Positions 26,931 through 36,545 of a stretch of 64,000 nucleotides of DNA are shown here, in pieces; within the stretch, counting starts at the first letter, position 1; every line of letters begins with the position of its first letter. Where the stretch lies: NCBI RefSeq assembly GCF_003265325.1, contig NZ_QGNX01000010.1:1-64000 (forward strand), given 5' to 3'. This stretch comes from Oceanibium sediminis (GTDB lineage Bacteria > Pseudomonadota > Alphaproteobacteria > Rhodobacterales > Rhodobacteraceae). A program made the position numbers and the translations under genes. Under the pieces are notes generated by a model, which saw only the letters and a program-made list of their open reading frames with translations, was not told where the DNA came from and did no database searches.

Positions 26931-29319
26931 CGGAAAAGATCCTCAGCAGAACGGCGGGTGCGACGCGGCGCAGCCGCAGCGCGGGCAGGGCGGCCGCCAG
27001 CCCCGCGCTCAGCACCGCCAGGGCGAGCAGCGACAGCCATTGGCCGGGGAACAGCGCCTGGGGGATGCGCCAGCCGAAGGCCTCGACATTCACGACGGCA
27101 AGCAGGATCCAGGATACCAGCAGCCCCAAGGGGATCGCCAGGAATGCGGTGATCAGCGCCAGCATCAGCGCGCGCGCCAGTTCCAGCCGCGCCAGCCGCG
27201 CCCGCGTCAGCCCCATCGCCCAGAGCGGGGCGAGCTGGGGCAGCCGCATGTCCGCCAGCGTCAGCAGGCTGGTCAGCAGCGCCAGCCCCGCCACGGCGAA
27301 GGTCAGCACGTTCAGCGCCAGCGTCACGGTAAAGGTCCGCTCGAAGATCTGGCGCGAGAACGCCTTCAGCGCCGCCTGGTCCACCAGCTGCTCGGGGCCA
27401 AGCGCGAAGGACGCCTCAAGCGCTGCGCGCACGTCGTCCGGCGCGCCGGTGCGCACGGCAAAGCGCAGCCGTTCGGGCGACCAGTACCGGTTCAGCGTCG
27501 CTTCGGAGGTGATCGCCTGCCCGGTCGGGTTTCCGTAGTCGGGATAGATCCCCACTACCTCTGCCGAGACCATGCCCGCTGGCGCGAAACGGTCCCCCGG
27601 GCCCAGCGAAAAGCGGCGCGCGAACTGTTCGCTCAGCAGGATGCCCGAGCCGTCGGCGACGCGATCCCAGGCATCCGGCGCGGCGTTGAGCAGGGGCCAG
27701 CTATCGCGGTACATGGCGTTGTCGCGGATGCCGTAGAGCTCGTAGGGAAAGCCCTCGTGGGCCAGGTCCACGTGCTGGACCGGCAGCACCGCGTCCACGT
27801 CGGCGCGCGCCTGAAGCATGGATTCCATCGCGGCGGCCTGGGCCGCATCCTCGCCCCGCAGGTACAGGTCCGAGGCGAGGCGCTGGTCCAGCCAGCCAAG
27901 GAAGGTCAGCCGGAAGCTCGACACCATGGAGCCGACGCCGATGTTCACCGCCAGCGCCAGCAAGAGCGCCATCAGCGCCAGCGACAGCCCGCCCATTTGC
28001 GCGCGCGCCTCGGCTAGGAACCATTCCGAGAGCGGCCCCGTCGCGAAGCGGCGGGCTGCGCGCAGCGCAAGCGCCAGCAGCGTGGGCAGGATCAGCGCCG
28101 CCGCCATCAGCACCGCGCCCATCAACGCGAACCCGGCGACCAGGCCCTGCCCCCAGAGTGCGGTACCTAGCCCGCCGAGCGCCAGTAGCGCGGCAAGGAC
28201 CGTTTGCACCCTGAACTGGCGGCGCTCCACCCCGTGCCAGGCCACGGGCTGCGCGGTGGCCAGCACCGGCATCCGAGACAGTTTCCACAGGCCCGACAGC
28301 GCGGCCACCAGCGTTCCGAACAGGGCCATCGCCCCGCCCGCCAGCCACCAGAGCGGAGACAGGCTCAGCGTGCCCGGCACCTCGGCCCCGTAGAGCCCGC
28401 GCAGGGTGGCGGTGACATCCTCGAGCAGGGCCGCCGCCAGCAGGTAGCCGAGCGCCATGCCCAGCGCCGCGCCGATGGCAGCCAGCACCAGCAACTCGGC
28501 CAGCACCGTCAGCATCAGTGCGCGGCGCGAGACGCCGATCGCCAGCAGCGTGCGCGCCATGGCACGACGCTGCTCGAAGGCCAGCCCGATGGTGGCGTGC
28601 ACGATGAAAAGCCCCACGACGAAGGACAGCAGCCCGAAAGCCGTCAAATTCAAATGGAAACTGTCGGTCAGCCGGGCCAACTCTGGCTGCTCGGCGGGGG
28701 GGTGGCGGGTCAGACGCGCGCCCACGATCTGTTCCAGCGGCGCGAGGCCGGGCTTCTGGCTTTCGGCCAGGATCAACCGGTCGATGGCGCCGGGGCGGTT
28801 GGCAAGCTTCTGGACCAGCGCGATATCCCCGATCAAAAGCCCCTCGGGCAGGGTCGGGTCCACAAGCGGCGGGGGCAGGTCGCCGGGCAACAGGGCCGCG
28901 GTGCCCGGGTGGGCGATCAGTCGGTAGGGCGGGCTCAGGAACGATGCCAGCGATGCCTCCGTGCGGGCCGCGCCCGCGCCGGGGGCGGTTGGGGGCAGGG
29001 TGAAGACGTCGATCCCGAGCAGGCGCAGGCTGCGTCCGCCGGGAAGCCGCAGGCGATCCTCGATCACCGGGGAAACGCGCCAGCCCGCCCGGCGCAGCGC
29101 CGCGTAATTCGCCAGCGTCACGCCGCCGGGCGCGACCAGCGTGTCGAACCGGTCCCCGCCCAGCACCGCCGCCGCGTCGTCATAGGCCGCCCTTGCCTGC
29201 GCGTTCAGCGCCTGCACCCCGGACCACAGCGCCGTCGCCACGGCCAGCCCTGCGATCAGCGCGAGCAGCTGGAACGGCTTGCGCCGCCAGTGGCTGAGCA
29301 GAGTGGCGAGGATCGTCAC
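26920..29319 (-). CDS. ABC transporter permease, FtsX/MacB-type (AttF-AttG-like)
   Basis: This 799-residue membrane protein has a transmembrane helix near the N-terminus ([16 protein letters not shown]), a large periplasmic domain, three helices around 220-350 (the first FtsX domain, [21 protein letters not shown]), more helices and a second periplasmic domain, and a C-terminal FtsX domain with [22 protein letters not shown]. Two FtsX domains in one chain fit an exporter of lipids or lipoproteins rather than an importer. It lies between the ATPase gene (four-base overlap) and the AttH-like gene (11-base overlap). Confidence 0.88.
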   Translation of the reverse strand: MTILATLLSHWRRKPFQLLALIAGLAVATALWSGVQALNAQARAAYDDAAAVLGGDRFDTLVAPGGVTLANYAALRRAGWRVSPVIEDRLRLPGGRSLRLLGIDVFTLPPTAPGAGAARTEASLASFLSPPYRLIAHPGTAALLPGDLPPPLVDPTLPEGLLIGDIALVQKLANRPGAIDRLILAESQKPGLAPLEQIVGARLTRHPPAEQPELARLTDSFHLNLTAFGLLSFVVGLFIVHATIGLAFEQRRAMARTLLAIGVSRRALMLTVLAELLVLAAIGAALGMALGYLLAAALLEDVTATLRGLYGAEVPGTLSLSPLWWLAGGAMALFGTLVAALSGLWKLSRMPVLATAQPVAWHGVERRQFRVQTVLAALLALGGLGTALWGQGLVAGFALMGAVLMAAALILPTLLALALRAARRFATGPLSEWFLAEARAQMGGLSLALMALLLALAVNIGVGSMVSSFRLTFLGWLDQRLASDLYLRGEDAAQAAAMESMLQARADVDAVLPVQHVDLAHEGFPYELYGIRDNAMYRDSWPLLNAAPDAWDRVADGSGILLSEQFARRFSLGPGDRFAPAGMVSAEVVGIYPDYGNPTGQAITSEATLNRYWSPERLRFAVRTGAPDDVRAALEASFALGPEQLVDQAALKAFSRQIFERTFTVTLALNVLTFAVAGLALLTSLLTLADMRLPQLAPLWAMGLTRARLARLELARALMLALITAFLAIPLGLLVSWILLAVVNVEAFGWRIPQALFPGQWLSLLALAVLSAGLAAALPALRLRRVAPAVLLRIFSDAR

Positions 29320-29957
29320 GCGATGCGCCCCCCGCTCAGCGTCAGCACCCGGTCGAGCCTCGCCGCAAGCCGCGGCGAATGGGTGACGAGCACCAGCGCC
29401 ATGCCTAGATCGCGCACCAGCTCCAGCGTCAGGTCCAGAACCCTGTCCGCCGTCGCCTCGTCCAGGTTGCCGGTCGGCTCGTCTGCCAGCAGAAGGGGCG
29501 GGCGCGCGGCCAGGGCGCGGGCGATGGCGACGCGCTGCTGCTGGCCGCCGGAAAGCTCCTCGGGGTAGCGCGCCTCGAGCCCGTCGAGGCCGAGCCGCGC
29601 GGTCAGCTCTGCCGCTGCTCGCGGATCGTGACGCCCGGCAAGCCGCGCCTGCAGCGCGATGTTCTGGGCCACGGTCAGGCTTTGCACCAGGTTGAACTGC
29701 TGGAACACCAGCCCCACCAGGTCGCGCCGCGCCGCCGCGCGCCCGGCGTCGTCCAGCGCCGTGATCTCGGCCCCGTTCAGGCTGATACGCCCGGAGTCCG
29801 GCGCATCGAGCCCGGCGATCAGGTGCAACAGCGTGCTCTTGCCCGAGCCCGATTCACCGACAAGCGCCAGGCTCCGGCCCGGCTCCAGGGTCAGGCTGAC
29901 GCCGTTCAGGATGCTGAGCGCACCGTAGGATTTGTGCAGATCGTCGACACGCAGCAT
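29316..29957 (-). CDS. ABC transporter ATP-binding protein (LolD/MacB-like)
   Basis: This 213-residue ATPase has Walker [10 protein letters not shown], the Q-loop in [12 protein letters not shown], the signature [15 protein letters not shown], Walker [14 protein letters not shown] and the switch histidine in LVTHSPRLA. It is of the LolD/MacB/FtsE type that pairs with FtsX-like permeases. I start it at the ATG at 29957 ([12 protein letters not shown]) because the upstream frame extension of 19 residues is atypical for the family. It heads the operon with the permease and AttH-like genes. Confidence 0.93.
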   Translation of the reverse strand: MLRVDDLHKSYGALSILNGVSLTLEPGRSLALVGESGSGKSTLLHLIAGLDAPDSGRISLNGAEITALDDAGRAAARRDLVGLVFQQFNLVQSLTVAQNIALQARLAGRHDPRAAAELTARLGLDGLEARYPEELSGGQQQRVAIARALAARPPLLLADEPTGNLDEATADRVLDLTLELVRDLGMALVLVTHSPRLAARLDRVLTLSGGRIA

Positions 29958-30044
29958 GCGCTTCAGGCCCCCTTGCTTCGTGTCACAGCTTAGGGCCTGC
30001 ACCGGCGGGGCCAAGGGGGCTGTCGCCCGGCCGGGCGCGGCGGA

Positions 30045-30866
30045 TCAGCGCTGGCGTCCGGACACCATCTCGTCCGCTTGCAGCGGCGCGGTGCGGATCG
30101 CCGCGAGGGCGGCGTCCACGTTCAACTCGGTGATCAGGGATGGCTGGCGCACTACTGCGCTGCCCCCGGCGATGGCGGCCAGGTCGGGATTGCGCGACGC
30201 CGCGCGCAGCTCTGCCACCAGCGCGCCCGCGCGCGGGGCGTGGTCCGCACGGCTGAGCGACACGCCCAGCACGTCGACGGGGCGGTTGCGCACGATATCG
30301 CGCAGTGTCGCGCGGTCGCTGTCGGGAACGTAGTGTACGTCCCACCCGGCGCGCTCGAAGAAGCGCGCGGCGGTGGCGGCGCCGAAGGTGTGTTCCGCCC
30401 CCGGCTCGGGGAAGATCAGGATCGAGCGGGTCCGCCCCGCCAGCAGCGGGCCCTTGTCCAAGTCGATCGCGATGAAATGCATCAGCCGCTGCAGGGTGCC
30501 GGTCGCGATGGTGACATCGACGAAGCTCAGGTTGTCGGTTTCCCATAAAGCGCCGAGCCGCTCGGCCGCCGTGGCCAGCAGGCCGAGTTGCAGATGCTCA
30601 TAGGGGGTGCCGGCCTCATGCAGGGCGCGCAGCTCGGACTTCGCCTGGTCGATGCGCCCCTGCAACGCCATGGCGACCAGCGCATCCGCCTGGCCTTCGT
30701 GGTTGTTTCCACCGGTGCCGGTGGGAATGATCTGGGCCGGGTCGAGGGCAAGCGACGGGACGATCTTGCGTTCGAGTATTCTGCGAATGCGCAAGAGATG
30801 CCGCCGCGATTCCCCCGGTGCGCCGATTGTGGCGTCACGACCCGGTTGGTCGCTGAAATCAGGCAC
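30045..30866 (-). CDS. Cobalamin-binding regulator of the AerR/PpaA type
   Basis: The 273-residue protein has a helical B12-binding cap (about 55-130, with EHLQLGLLATAAERLGALWETDNLSFVDVTIATGTLQRLM-like helices) and a Rossmann-like B12 domain from about 145. There EHTFG places H159 and G162 as in the x-H-x-x-G cobalamin motif, though the usual Asp two residues before the His is Ala. This resembles AerR/PpaA, light- and B12-dependent antirepressors of photosynthesis genes, rather than a B12 enzyme. No bacteriochlorophyll genes are in view, so its targets are unknown. The start is GTG with AAGGA upstream. Confidence 0.72.
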   Translation of the reverse strand: MPDFSDQPGRDATIGAPGESRRHLLRIRRILERKIVPSLALDPAQIIPTGTGGNNHEGQADALVAMALQGRIDQAKSELRALHEAGTPYEHLQLGLLATAAERLGALWETDNLSFVDVTIATGTLQRLMHFIAIDLDKGPLLAGRTRSILIFPEPGAEHTFGAATAARFFERAGWDVHYVPDSDRATLRDIVRNRPVDVLGVSLSRADHAPRAGALVAELRAASRNPDLAAIAGGSAVVRQPSLITELNVDAALAAIRTAPLQADEMVSGRQR

Positions 30867-31100
30867 TTGGTATCCTTTGGACGCAAAGCTGGTCTTTCAC
30901 CTGGATGAGAAATAGTTCGGGTCGGCGATAAGACAAAAATATTAACTTCGATGCGGCAAGCCGGGCGAACCCGAATGTGCACAAAGTCATCTCTCTTGAA
31001 GGGAATCGTCCCCGGCGGGATGCTATTCATGTTTCAATGACGCCGCGCCGATTCTGACCGCGCCCGCCAATACCGAAGACATAAGACCGGAGAGTCCCCC

Positions 31101-34100
31101 ATGACCCGAACCATCCGCTCCCTGCTGATGATTGCCCTTTTCGCGCTGCCGGGCTCATCGCTGGCGCAACCCATTCCCGAGCGGCGGGCGGTGTTCGAGG
31201 ACAACATCGACTTCTACGGGGGGGACCTCAGGGCGATCTTCGACACCACGCTGAAGGCCTGCGAGTCCGCCTGTGTCGGGGACAACGCCTGCGCGGCGCT
31301 GACCTACAACATCGGCGCGGCGGCATGTTTCCTGAAGACCGGGGTCGAGCGCCGCGATCCCTATGACGGCGCCCTATCCGCGCTGATCGTCGCGGCGGGG
31401 CCGGATACGCTGGCCCGCGCGGCAAGCCGTGCGGACGACCTGGCCTTCCTCGGCCAGCGCCGGCTTGACAGTGCGCGCGACCTTGCTGTCAGGGCCGGTC
31501 TGGACTACCGCGGCACGCTGGACGCGGAGGCGGCGCTTGCCGATGCCCGCCGCATCGCGGCCGACCGCCCGGCGGCGGCGCGGCAACTGGCGGGGCAGGC
31601 TGCGGCGAAGGCGGACCGCTCGGACATGTGGCTCGCCCTGTCGGAATACGCGCTGGCGATCCGGACCGACGATTTTTCCGAGCGTCGCCGCAACCGGGAC
31701 GAGGCGGTGGACGCCGCCACCAATGCCTACCTGCGCGCGACGGGCGGGGCGGCACAGGTGCCCGCCCTGCTGCAACTGGCAAAGGCGCTTGAGACGGACG
31801 GCGACGGTCGCCTCGGCATTGATGCGCTGCGCCTGGCCCTGGACATCCAGCCGCGGGAGGAGGTTTCCGTCGCGCTGCAACGCCTGATCGGCCTTTACGG
31901 CTTCCGCATCACCGACACGCAGGTCGACAGCGACGCCGCCACGCCGCGCGTCTGTCTCAGCTTCTCCGAGCCGCTGGTGGTCGGCGCGGTGGATTACGCC
32001 AGCTTCGTGCAACTGCCGCAGGGCGATTTCGCCGTCACGGCAGAGGAGCAGCAGCTCTGCGTTGAAGGCATGGAACACGGCACCCACCTGGCCCTGACCC
32101 TGCGCGCCGGCCTGCCCGCGCGCAGCGGCGAGGTGCTGGAGCGCACCATCGAGCAGGACTTCTACGTGCGCGACCGCGCGCCCTCGGTCCGCTTTCCGGG
32201 GCGTGGCTACGTCCTGCCGCGCAGCGCCGCGGCGGCGATCCCCATTGTCAGCGTCAACGCAGCCGAGGTCGCGGTCGCGATCCACGCGGTGCCCGATGGC
32301 GGCCTGCGCGCCGCCCTGCGCGACAACCTGGTCGGCAGCCCCCTGTCGGGCTTTGACGAACGCACCCTGGCCTCGGATCTGGGCACCCCGGTCTGGACCG
32401 GCTCGGGCGACCTGCAAACCACGCTCAACAAGGACGTGACCACCGCGCTGCCGATTGGCGAGGCGGTGCGCGACTTCCAGCCCGGCGTCTACGTCATGAC
32501 CGCCCGCCTGCCGGGAACCGAGGATTACGAGACCGCCGCGACCCAGTGGTTCATCGTGACCGACCTTGGCCTTTCCGCGCTCAGCGGGGCGGATGGCACC
32601 CATGCGTTCGTGCGCTCCCTCGGCGGGGCCGCGCCGCAGCAGGGGATCGAACTCTCGCTGGTCGCGCGCAACGGCGCGGCGCTGGGCACGGCCACGACCG
32701 ACGCCACCGGCTACGCACGTTTCGCTGCCGGGCTGACCCGCGGGCAGGGGGGCAATGCGCCCGCGCTGCTGACCGCCCTTGGCCCGGACGGGGACTACGC
32801 CTTCCTCGACCTGACCGAAGCGGCGCTGGACCTGACCGACCGCGGGGTCGAGGGGCGCAACGCCCCGCCGCCCGTGGACGTGTACCTGACGACCGAGCGG
32901 GGCGCCTACCGCCCCGGTGAAACCGTCTTCGCCACCGTCCTGGCCCGTGACACCACCGCCGCCGCCATTCCCGGCCTGCCGCTGACCGCGATCACCCTGC
33001 GCCCCGATGGGGTCGAGCATGACCGCCAGCTTCTGGCGGACGCGGGCGCGGGCGGGCGCGCCATGGCGCTGACCCTGCCCGACACGGCGGCGCGCGGCAC
33101 CTGGCGGCTGCGCATCCACGCTGACCCGGAAGCCCCCGCGCTGGCCAGCACCACCTACCTGGTCGAGGATTTCGTGCCCGAGCGGATCGACTATACCGCC
33201 ACGCTGGCCGACACGGCCCTGCGGGTGGGCGCGACCACCGCGCTCGATATCGAGGCGCGCTACCTCTACGGCGCGCCGGGCGCGGACCTAACGATCAATG
33301 GCGATCTGCGCCTTGCCCCCACCAACACGCTGGAGGCGTTCCCCGGCTACAGCTTCGGCCCGGTCGATTACGTCGAACCGCTGTTCGACAGCCTCGCCTC
33401 CGGCCAGGTCACCGGCCCGGACGGCACCGCGCGGGTGCTGTTCACCCTCCCCGAACCTGAGGTGCAGGACCGCCCCTTCACCGCGCGGCTGACCCTGCGC
33501 CTGGCCGACAGTTCCGGCCGCCCGGTCGAACGCCGCCTGACCGCCGATGTCGCCCCCGCCGCGCCCCTGATCGGCGTGCGCCCGCTGTTTGACGACGCGG
33601 TGCCCGAAGGCGGCACCGCCGGGTTCGAGGTGATCTCCCTCGCGCCGGGGGGTGCCCGCGCCGCCATGGACGGGCTGCGCTGGGAAATCGCCCGCGTGCG
33701 CACCGATTACCAGTGGTACGAGGTGCAGGGCCGCTGGTCCTATGAACCCATCGTCACCCGCAGCCGCGTCGCCGATGGCACCCTGTCCACCCTTTCGGAC
33801 GCGCCGGTGCGCATCGAAGCGCCTGTGGACTGGGGCCGCTACGAGCTGACCATCGCCGGAACCGAGGGCGGCTATGCCCGCACCACCTACGGCTTCAGCG
33901 CGGGCTGGTACGCCGCCGCTGCCGGAAGCGAAACGCCCGACCGGCTGGACGTCTCGCTCGATGCGGAAACCTACGCGCCGGGCGATACCGCCCGCCTGCG
34001 GCTGGAGCCGCGCAGCCCCGGTGAGATCCTGATCACCGTGCTGTCGGACAAGCTGATCTCCCGCCAGAGCGTGCAGGCCACGGACACGACCCCGATCGAG

Positions 34101-36545
34101 GTGGCGCTACCCGTGACGCCGGAATGGGGCTCGGGCGCCTATGTCGTCGCGACCCATATCCGCGCGCTCGACGCGGATGCGGGGCGCAACCCCTCGCGCG
34201 CCATCGGCACCGGCTGGATCGGCGTCGATCCCGGCCCGCGCCTGCTGGACGCCAGCATCACCTCCGCCCCCGAAGCGGCCCCGCGCAGCACGCACATGGC
34301 CGAAATCGCCGTCAGCGGCGCCACGCCCGGTGAACAGGTCTACGCCACGCTTGCGGCCGTGGACCTCGGCATCCTGAACCTGACCGGGTTCGACGTGCCC
34401 GACCCTGCCGATCACTACCACGGCCAGCGCCGCCTGGGCGTTGAGCTGCGCGACGTCTACGGTCGCCTGATCGACGGGCTTCAGGGCAGCCCGGGCCGCC
34501 TGCGCTCGGGCGGGGACGGGGGCAGTTCCGGCACCAAGGGCCCACCCCCGACCGAGGCGCTGATGGCGCAATTCTCCGGCGTGGTGACGGTGGATGAAAA
34601 CGGCCGCGTGCAGGTGCCCATCGATCTGCCCGACTTCAACGGCACCGTGCGGCTGAACGCGATCGTCTGGTCCGAAACCGGCGTCGGCAACACCTCGCAG
34701 GAACTGCTGGTGCGCGATCCCATCGTGCTGTCGGCGAACCTGCCGCGCTTCCTCGCCCCCGGCGACAGCGCGACGCTGGAACTGGACCTCGCCCATGTCT
34801 CCGGCCCGGCGGGGGCGGTCAGCGTCAGCTATGGCGGCACCGACGCGCTGCCGCTGCCTGATGCGGCGGACAGCGTGACCCTTGCCGAAGGCGGGCGCGC
34901 GCGCGTCAGCGTGCCGCTGGCCGCGGGCGCCGTCTCCGACAACCGCCTGACCGTCACGCTCACCACGCCCGACGGGCGGGCGCTGCAAAAGTCGCTGAAC
35001 GTGGCGATCCGCGCCAACGACCCGGAGGTGGCCCGCCAGTCCCGCCTGTCGCTGGCCGCGAACGGGGGCGAGCTGGTGCTGGACCGCCAGCTCTTCTCCG
35101 GGCTGGTGCCGGGCACCGGGCAGGTCATGCTCTCAGCCGGGTCGCTGGCGCGCTTCGACGTGCCGGGGCTTCTGGCCGCGCTGGATGCCTATCCCTACGG
35201 CTGTACCGAGCAGATCACCTCCCGCGCGTTGCCGCTGGTCTACTACGACCAGCTCGCGCGCGGGCTGGCGCTGGCGGGTGACAGTGTCGCCCCGCGCATC
35301 GACGAGGCCATCGAAACCGTGCTGTCGCGCCAGGGGCGCAACGGCGGCTTCGGCATGTGGTCGGCCTTCGGCGATGACCTGTGGCTGTCGTCCTACGTGA
35401 CCGACTTCCTGTCGCGCGCCCGCGCGCAGGGGCATTCGGTGCCGGACCTGGCCTTCGCCTCGGCCCTCGATCACCTGCGCAACGGCGTCAACGCCGCCCC
35501 CGATTTCGAGGATGGGGGCGAGGATATCGCCTACGCCCTGATGGTGCTGGCCCGCGAAGGCCGCGCCAGCGTCGGGGACCTGCGCTACTACGCCGACCAG
35601 AAGAGCGAGGATTTCGCCACCCCGCTGGCGCTGGCCCAGCTTGGTACGGCGCTGGCGTCCTACGGCGATCCGGGGCGCGCGGACGCCATGTTCGCCGCCG
35701 CCGCCGACCGGTTGCGCTACGCGGCGGAGGATACGCGCGGCTGGCGGGCCGACTTCGGCTCCGACATCCGCGACCGCGCCGCGATCCTGACCCTGGCGGT
35801 GGAGGCAGGCTCCAACGCGATCGACCGTGCCGCCCTGTCCGAGGCGGTGGCCCGCGACGCGCTGCCTGGCCGTGGCCAGTCCACACAGGAACAGCTCTGG
35901 ACCGTGCTGGCCGCCAACGCCCTTGGCGGGGCGGGCGCCCCGCCGGGCCTGATGCTGGACGGTGTTGCCCCCGCCGGCCCGCTGGCGGCGCGCTTCACCG
36001 GCGCGGACCTGTCCCGGCCCGTGACCCTGGCCAACGCGGGCCCTGCGGAGGTGCCCGTCGTCCTCAGCGTCTTCGGCACGCCGGAGGCGGGCGAACCCGC
36101 GGGCGGCAACGGTTACCGGATCGAGCGCACGCTCTTCACGCTGGAGGGGGCGCTGGCCGACCCGGCCGCACTGGCCCGCAACGACCGGATCGTGGTGATG
36201 CTGACGATCACGCCCGAACGCCCGTCCGAGGCGCGCCTGATGGTGGACGACCCGCTTCCCGCCGGGCTGGAGATCGAGAACCCCAACCTCGCCACCTCCG
36301 GCGATATCGCGGGGATCGACTGGCTGGACCTGCCCGACGTCGCCACCTTCACCGAGGCGCGGACCGACCGCTTCCTCGCCGCGGTGGACTGGTCGGGTGA
36401 TCGCTCCTTCCGCCTGGCCTACGTGGCGCGCGCCATCTCTCCGGGCAGCTTCCACCATCCGGCGGCCAGCGTCGAGGACATGTACCGCCCCGCCTTCCGC
36501 GCCCGCACCGATGCCGCCCGGGTCGAGATCGGGCCGGTGCGGTGA
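31101..36545 (+). CDS. Alpha-2-macroglobulin family protein with N-terminal PAN domain
   Basis: This 1814-residue periplasmic protein has a signal peptide (MTRTIRSLLMIALFALPGSSLA) followed by a PAN/apple-like domain with paired cysteines (DTTLKACESACVGDNACAALTYN, AACFLKTG). It continues with repeated MG beta-domains, including YLTTERGAYRPGETVFATVLARD, a strongly conserved MG motif, then the thioester segment YGCTEQ with C1368 and Q1371, and an alpha/alpha thioester domain (GRNGGFGMWSAFGDDLWLSSYV). It would trap proteases by reaction of the thioester. No lipobox is seen, so it may be soluble. The stop overlaps the pbpC start (GTGA), the usual pairing in which PbpC repairs the wall while the macroglobulin guards it. 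Confidence 0.94.
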   Translation: MTRTIRSLLMIALFALPGSSLAQPIPERRAVFEDNIDFYGGDLRAIFDTTLKACESACVGDNACAALTYNIGAAACFLKTGVERRDPYDGALSALIVAAGPDTLARAASRADDLAFLGQRRLDSARDLAVRAGLDYRGTLDAEAALADARRIAADRPAAARQLAGQAAAKADRSDMWLALSEYALAIRTDDFSERRRNRDEAVDAATNAYLRATGGAAQVPALLQLAKALETDGDGRLGIDALRLALDIQPREEVSVALQRLIGLYGFRITDTQVDSDAATPRVCLSFSEPLVVGAVDYASFVQLPQGDFAVTAEEQQLCVEGMEHGTHLALTLRAGLPARSGEVLERTIEQDFYVRDRAPSVRFPGRGYVLPRSAAAAIPIVSVNAAEVAVAIHAVPDGGLRAALRDNLVGSPLSGFDERTLASDLGTPVWTGSGDLQTTLNKDVTTALPIGEAVRDFQPGVYVMTARLPGTEDYETAATQWFIVTDLGLSALSGADGTHAFVRSLGGAAPQQGIELSLVARNGAALGTATTDATGYARFAAGLTRGQGGNAPALLTALGPDGDYAFLDLTEAALDLTDRGVEGRNAPPPVDVYLTTERGAYRPGETVFATVLARDTTAAAIPGLPLTAITLRPDGVEHDRQLLADAGAGGRAMALTLPDTAARGTWRLRIHADPEAPALASTTYLVEDFVPERIDYTATLADTALRVGATTALDIEARYLYGAPGADLTINGDLRLAPTNTLEAFPGYSFGPVDYVEPLFDSLASGQVTGPDGTARVLFTLPEPEVQDRPFTARLTLRLADSSGRPVERRLTADVAPAAPLIGVRPLFDDAVPEGGTAGFEVISLAPGGARAAMDGLRWEIARVRTDYQWYEVQGRWSYEPIVTRSRVADGTLSTLSDAPVRIEAPVDWGRYELTIAGTEGGYARTTYGFSAGWYAAAAGSETPDRLDVSLDAETYAPGDTARLRLEPRSPGEILITVLSDKLISRQSVQATDTTPIEVALPVTPEWGSGAYVVATHIRALDADAGRNPSRAIGTGWIGVDPGPRLLDASITSAPEAAPRSTHMAEIAVSGATPGEQVYATLAAVDLGILNLTGFDVPDPADHYHGQRRLGVELRDVYGRLIDGLQGSPGRLRSGGDGGSSGTKGPPPTEALMAQFSGVVTVDENGRVQVPIDLPDFNGTVRLNAIVWSETGVGNTSQELLVRDPIVLSANLPRFLAPGDSATLELDLAHVSGPAGAVSVSYGGTDALPLPDAADSVTLAEGGRARVSVPLAAGAVSDNRLTVTLTTPDGRALQKSLNVAIRANDPEVARQSRLSLAANGGELVLDRQLFSGLVPGTGQVMLSAGSLARFDVPGLLAALDAYPYGCTEQITSRALPLVYYDQLARGLALAGDSVAPRIDEAIETVLSRQGRNGGFGMWSAFGDDLWLSSYVTDFLSRARAQGHSVPDLAFASALDHLRNGVNAAPDFEDGGEDIAYALMVLAREGRASVGDLRYYADQKSEDFATPLALAQLGTALASYGDPGRADAMFAAAADRLRYAAEDTRGWRADFGSDIRDRAAILTLAVEAGSNAIDRAALSEAVARDALPGRGQSTQEQLWTVLAANALGGAGAPPGLMLDGVAPAGPLAARFTGADLSRPVTLANAGPAEVPVVLSVFGTPEAGEPAGGNGYRIERTLFTLEGALADPAALARNDRIVVMLTITPERPSEARLMVDDPLPAGLEIENPNLATSGDIAGIDWLDLPDVATFTEARTDRFLAAVDWSGDRSFRLAYVARAISPGSFHHPAASVEDMYRPAFRARTDAARVEIGPVR

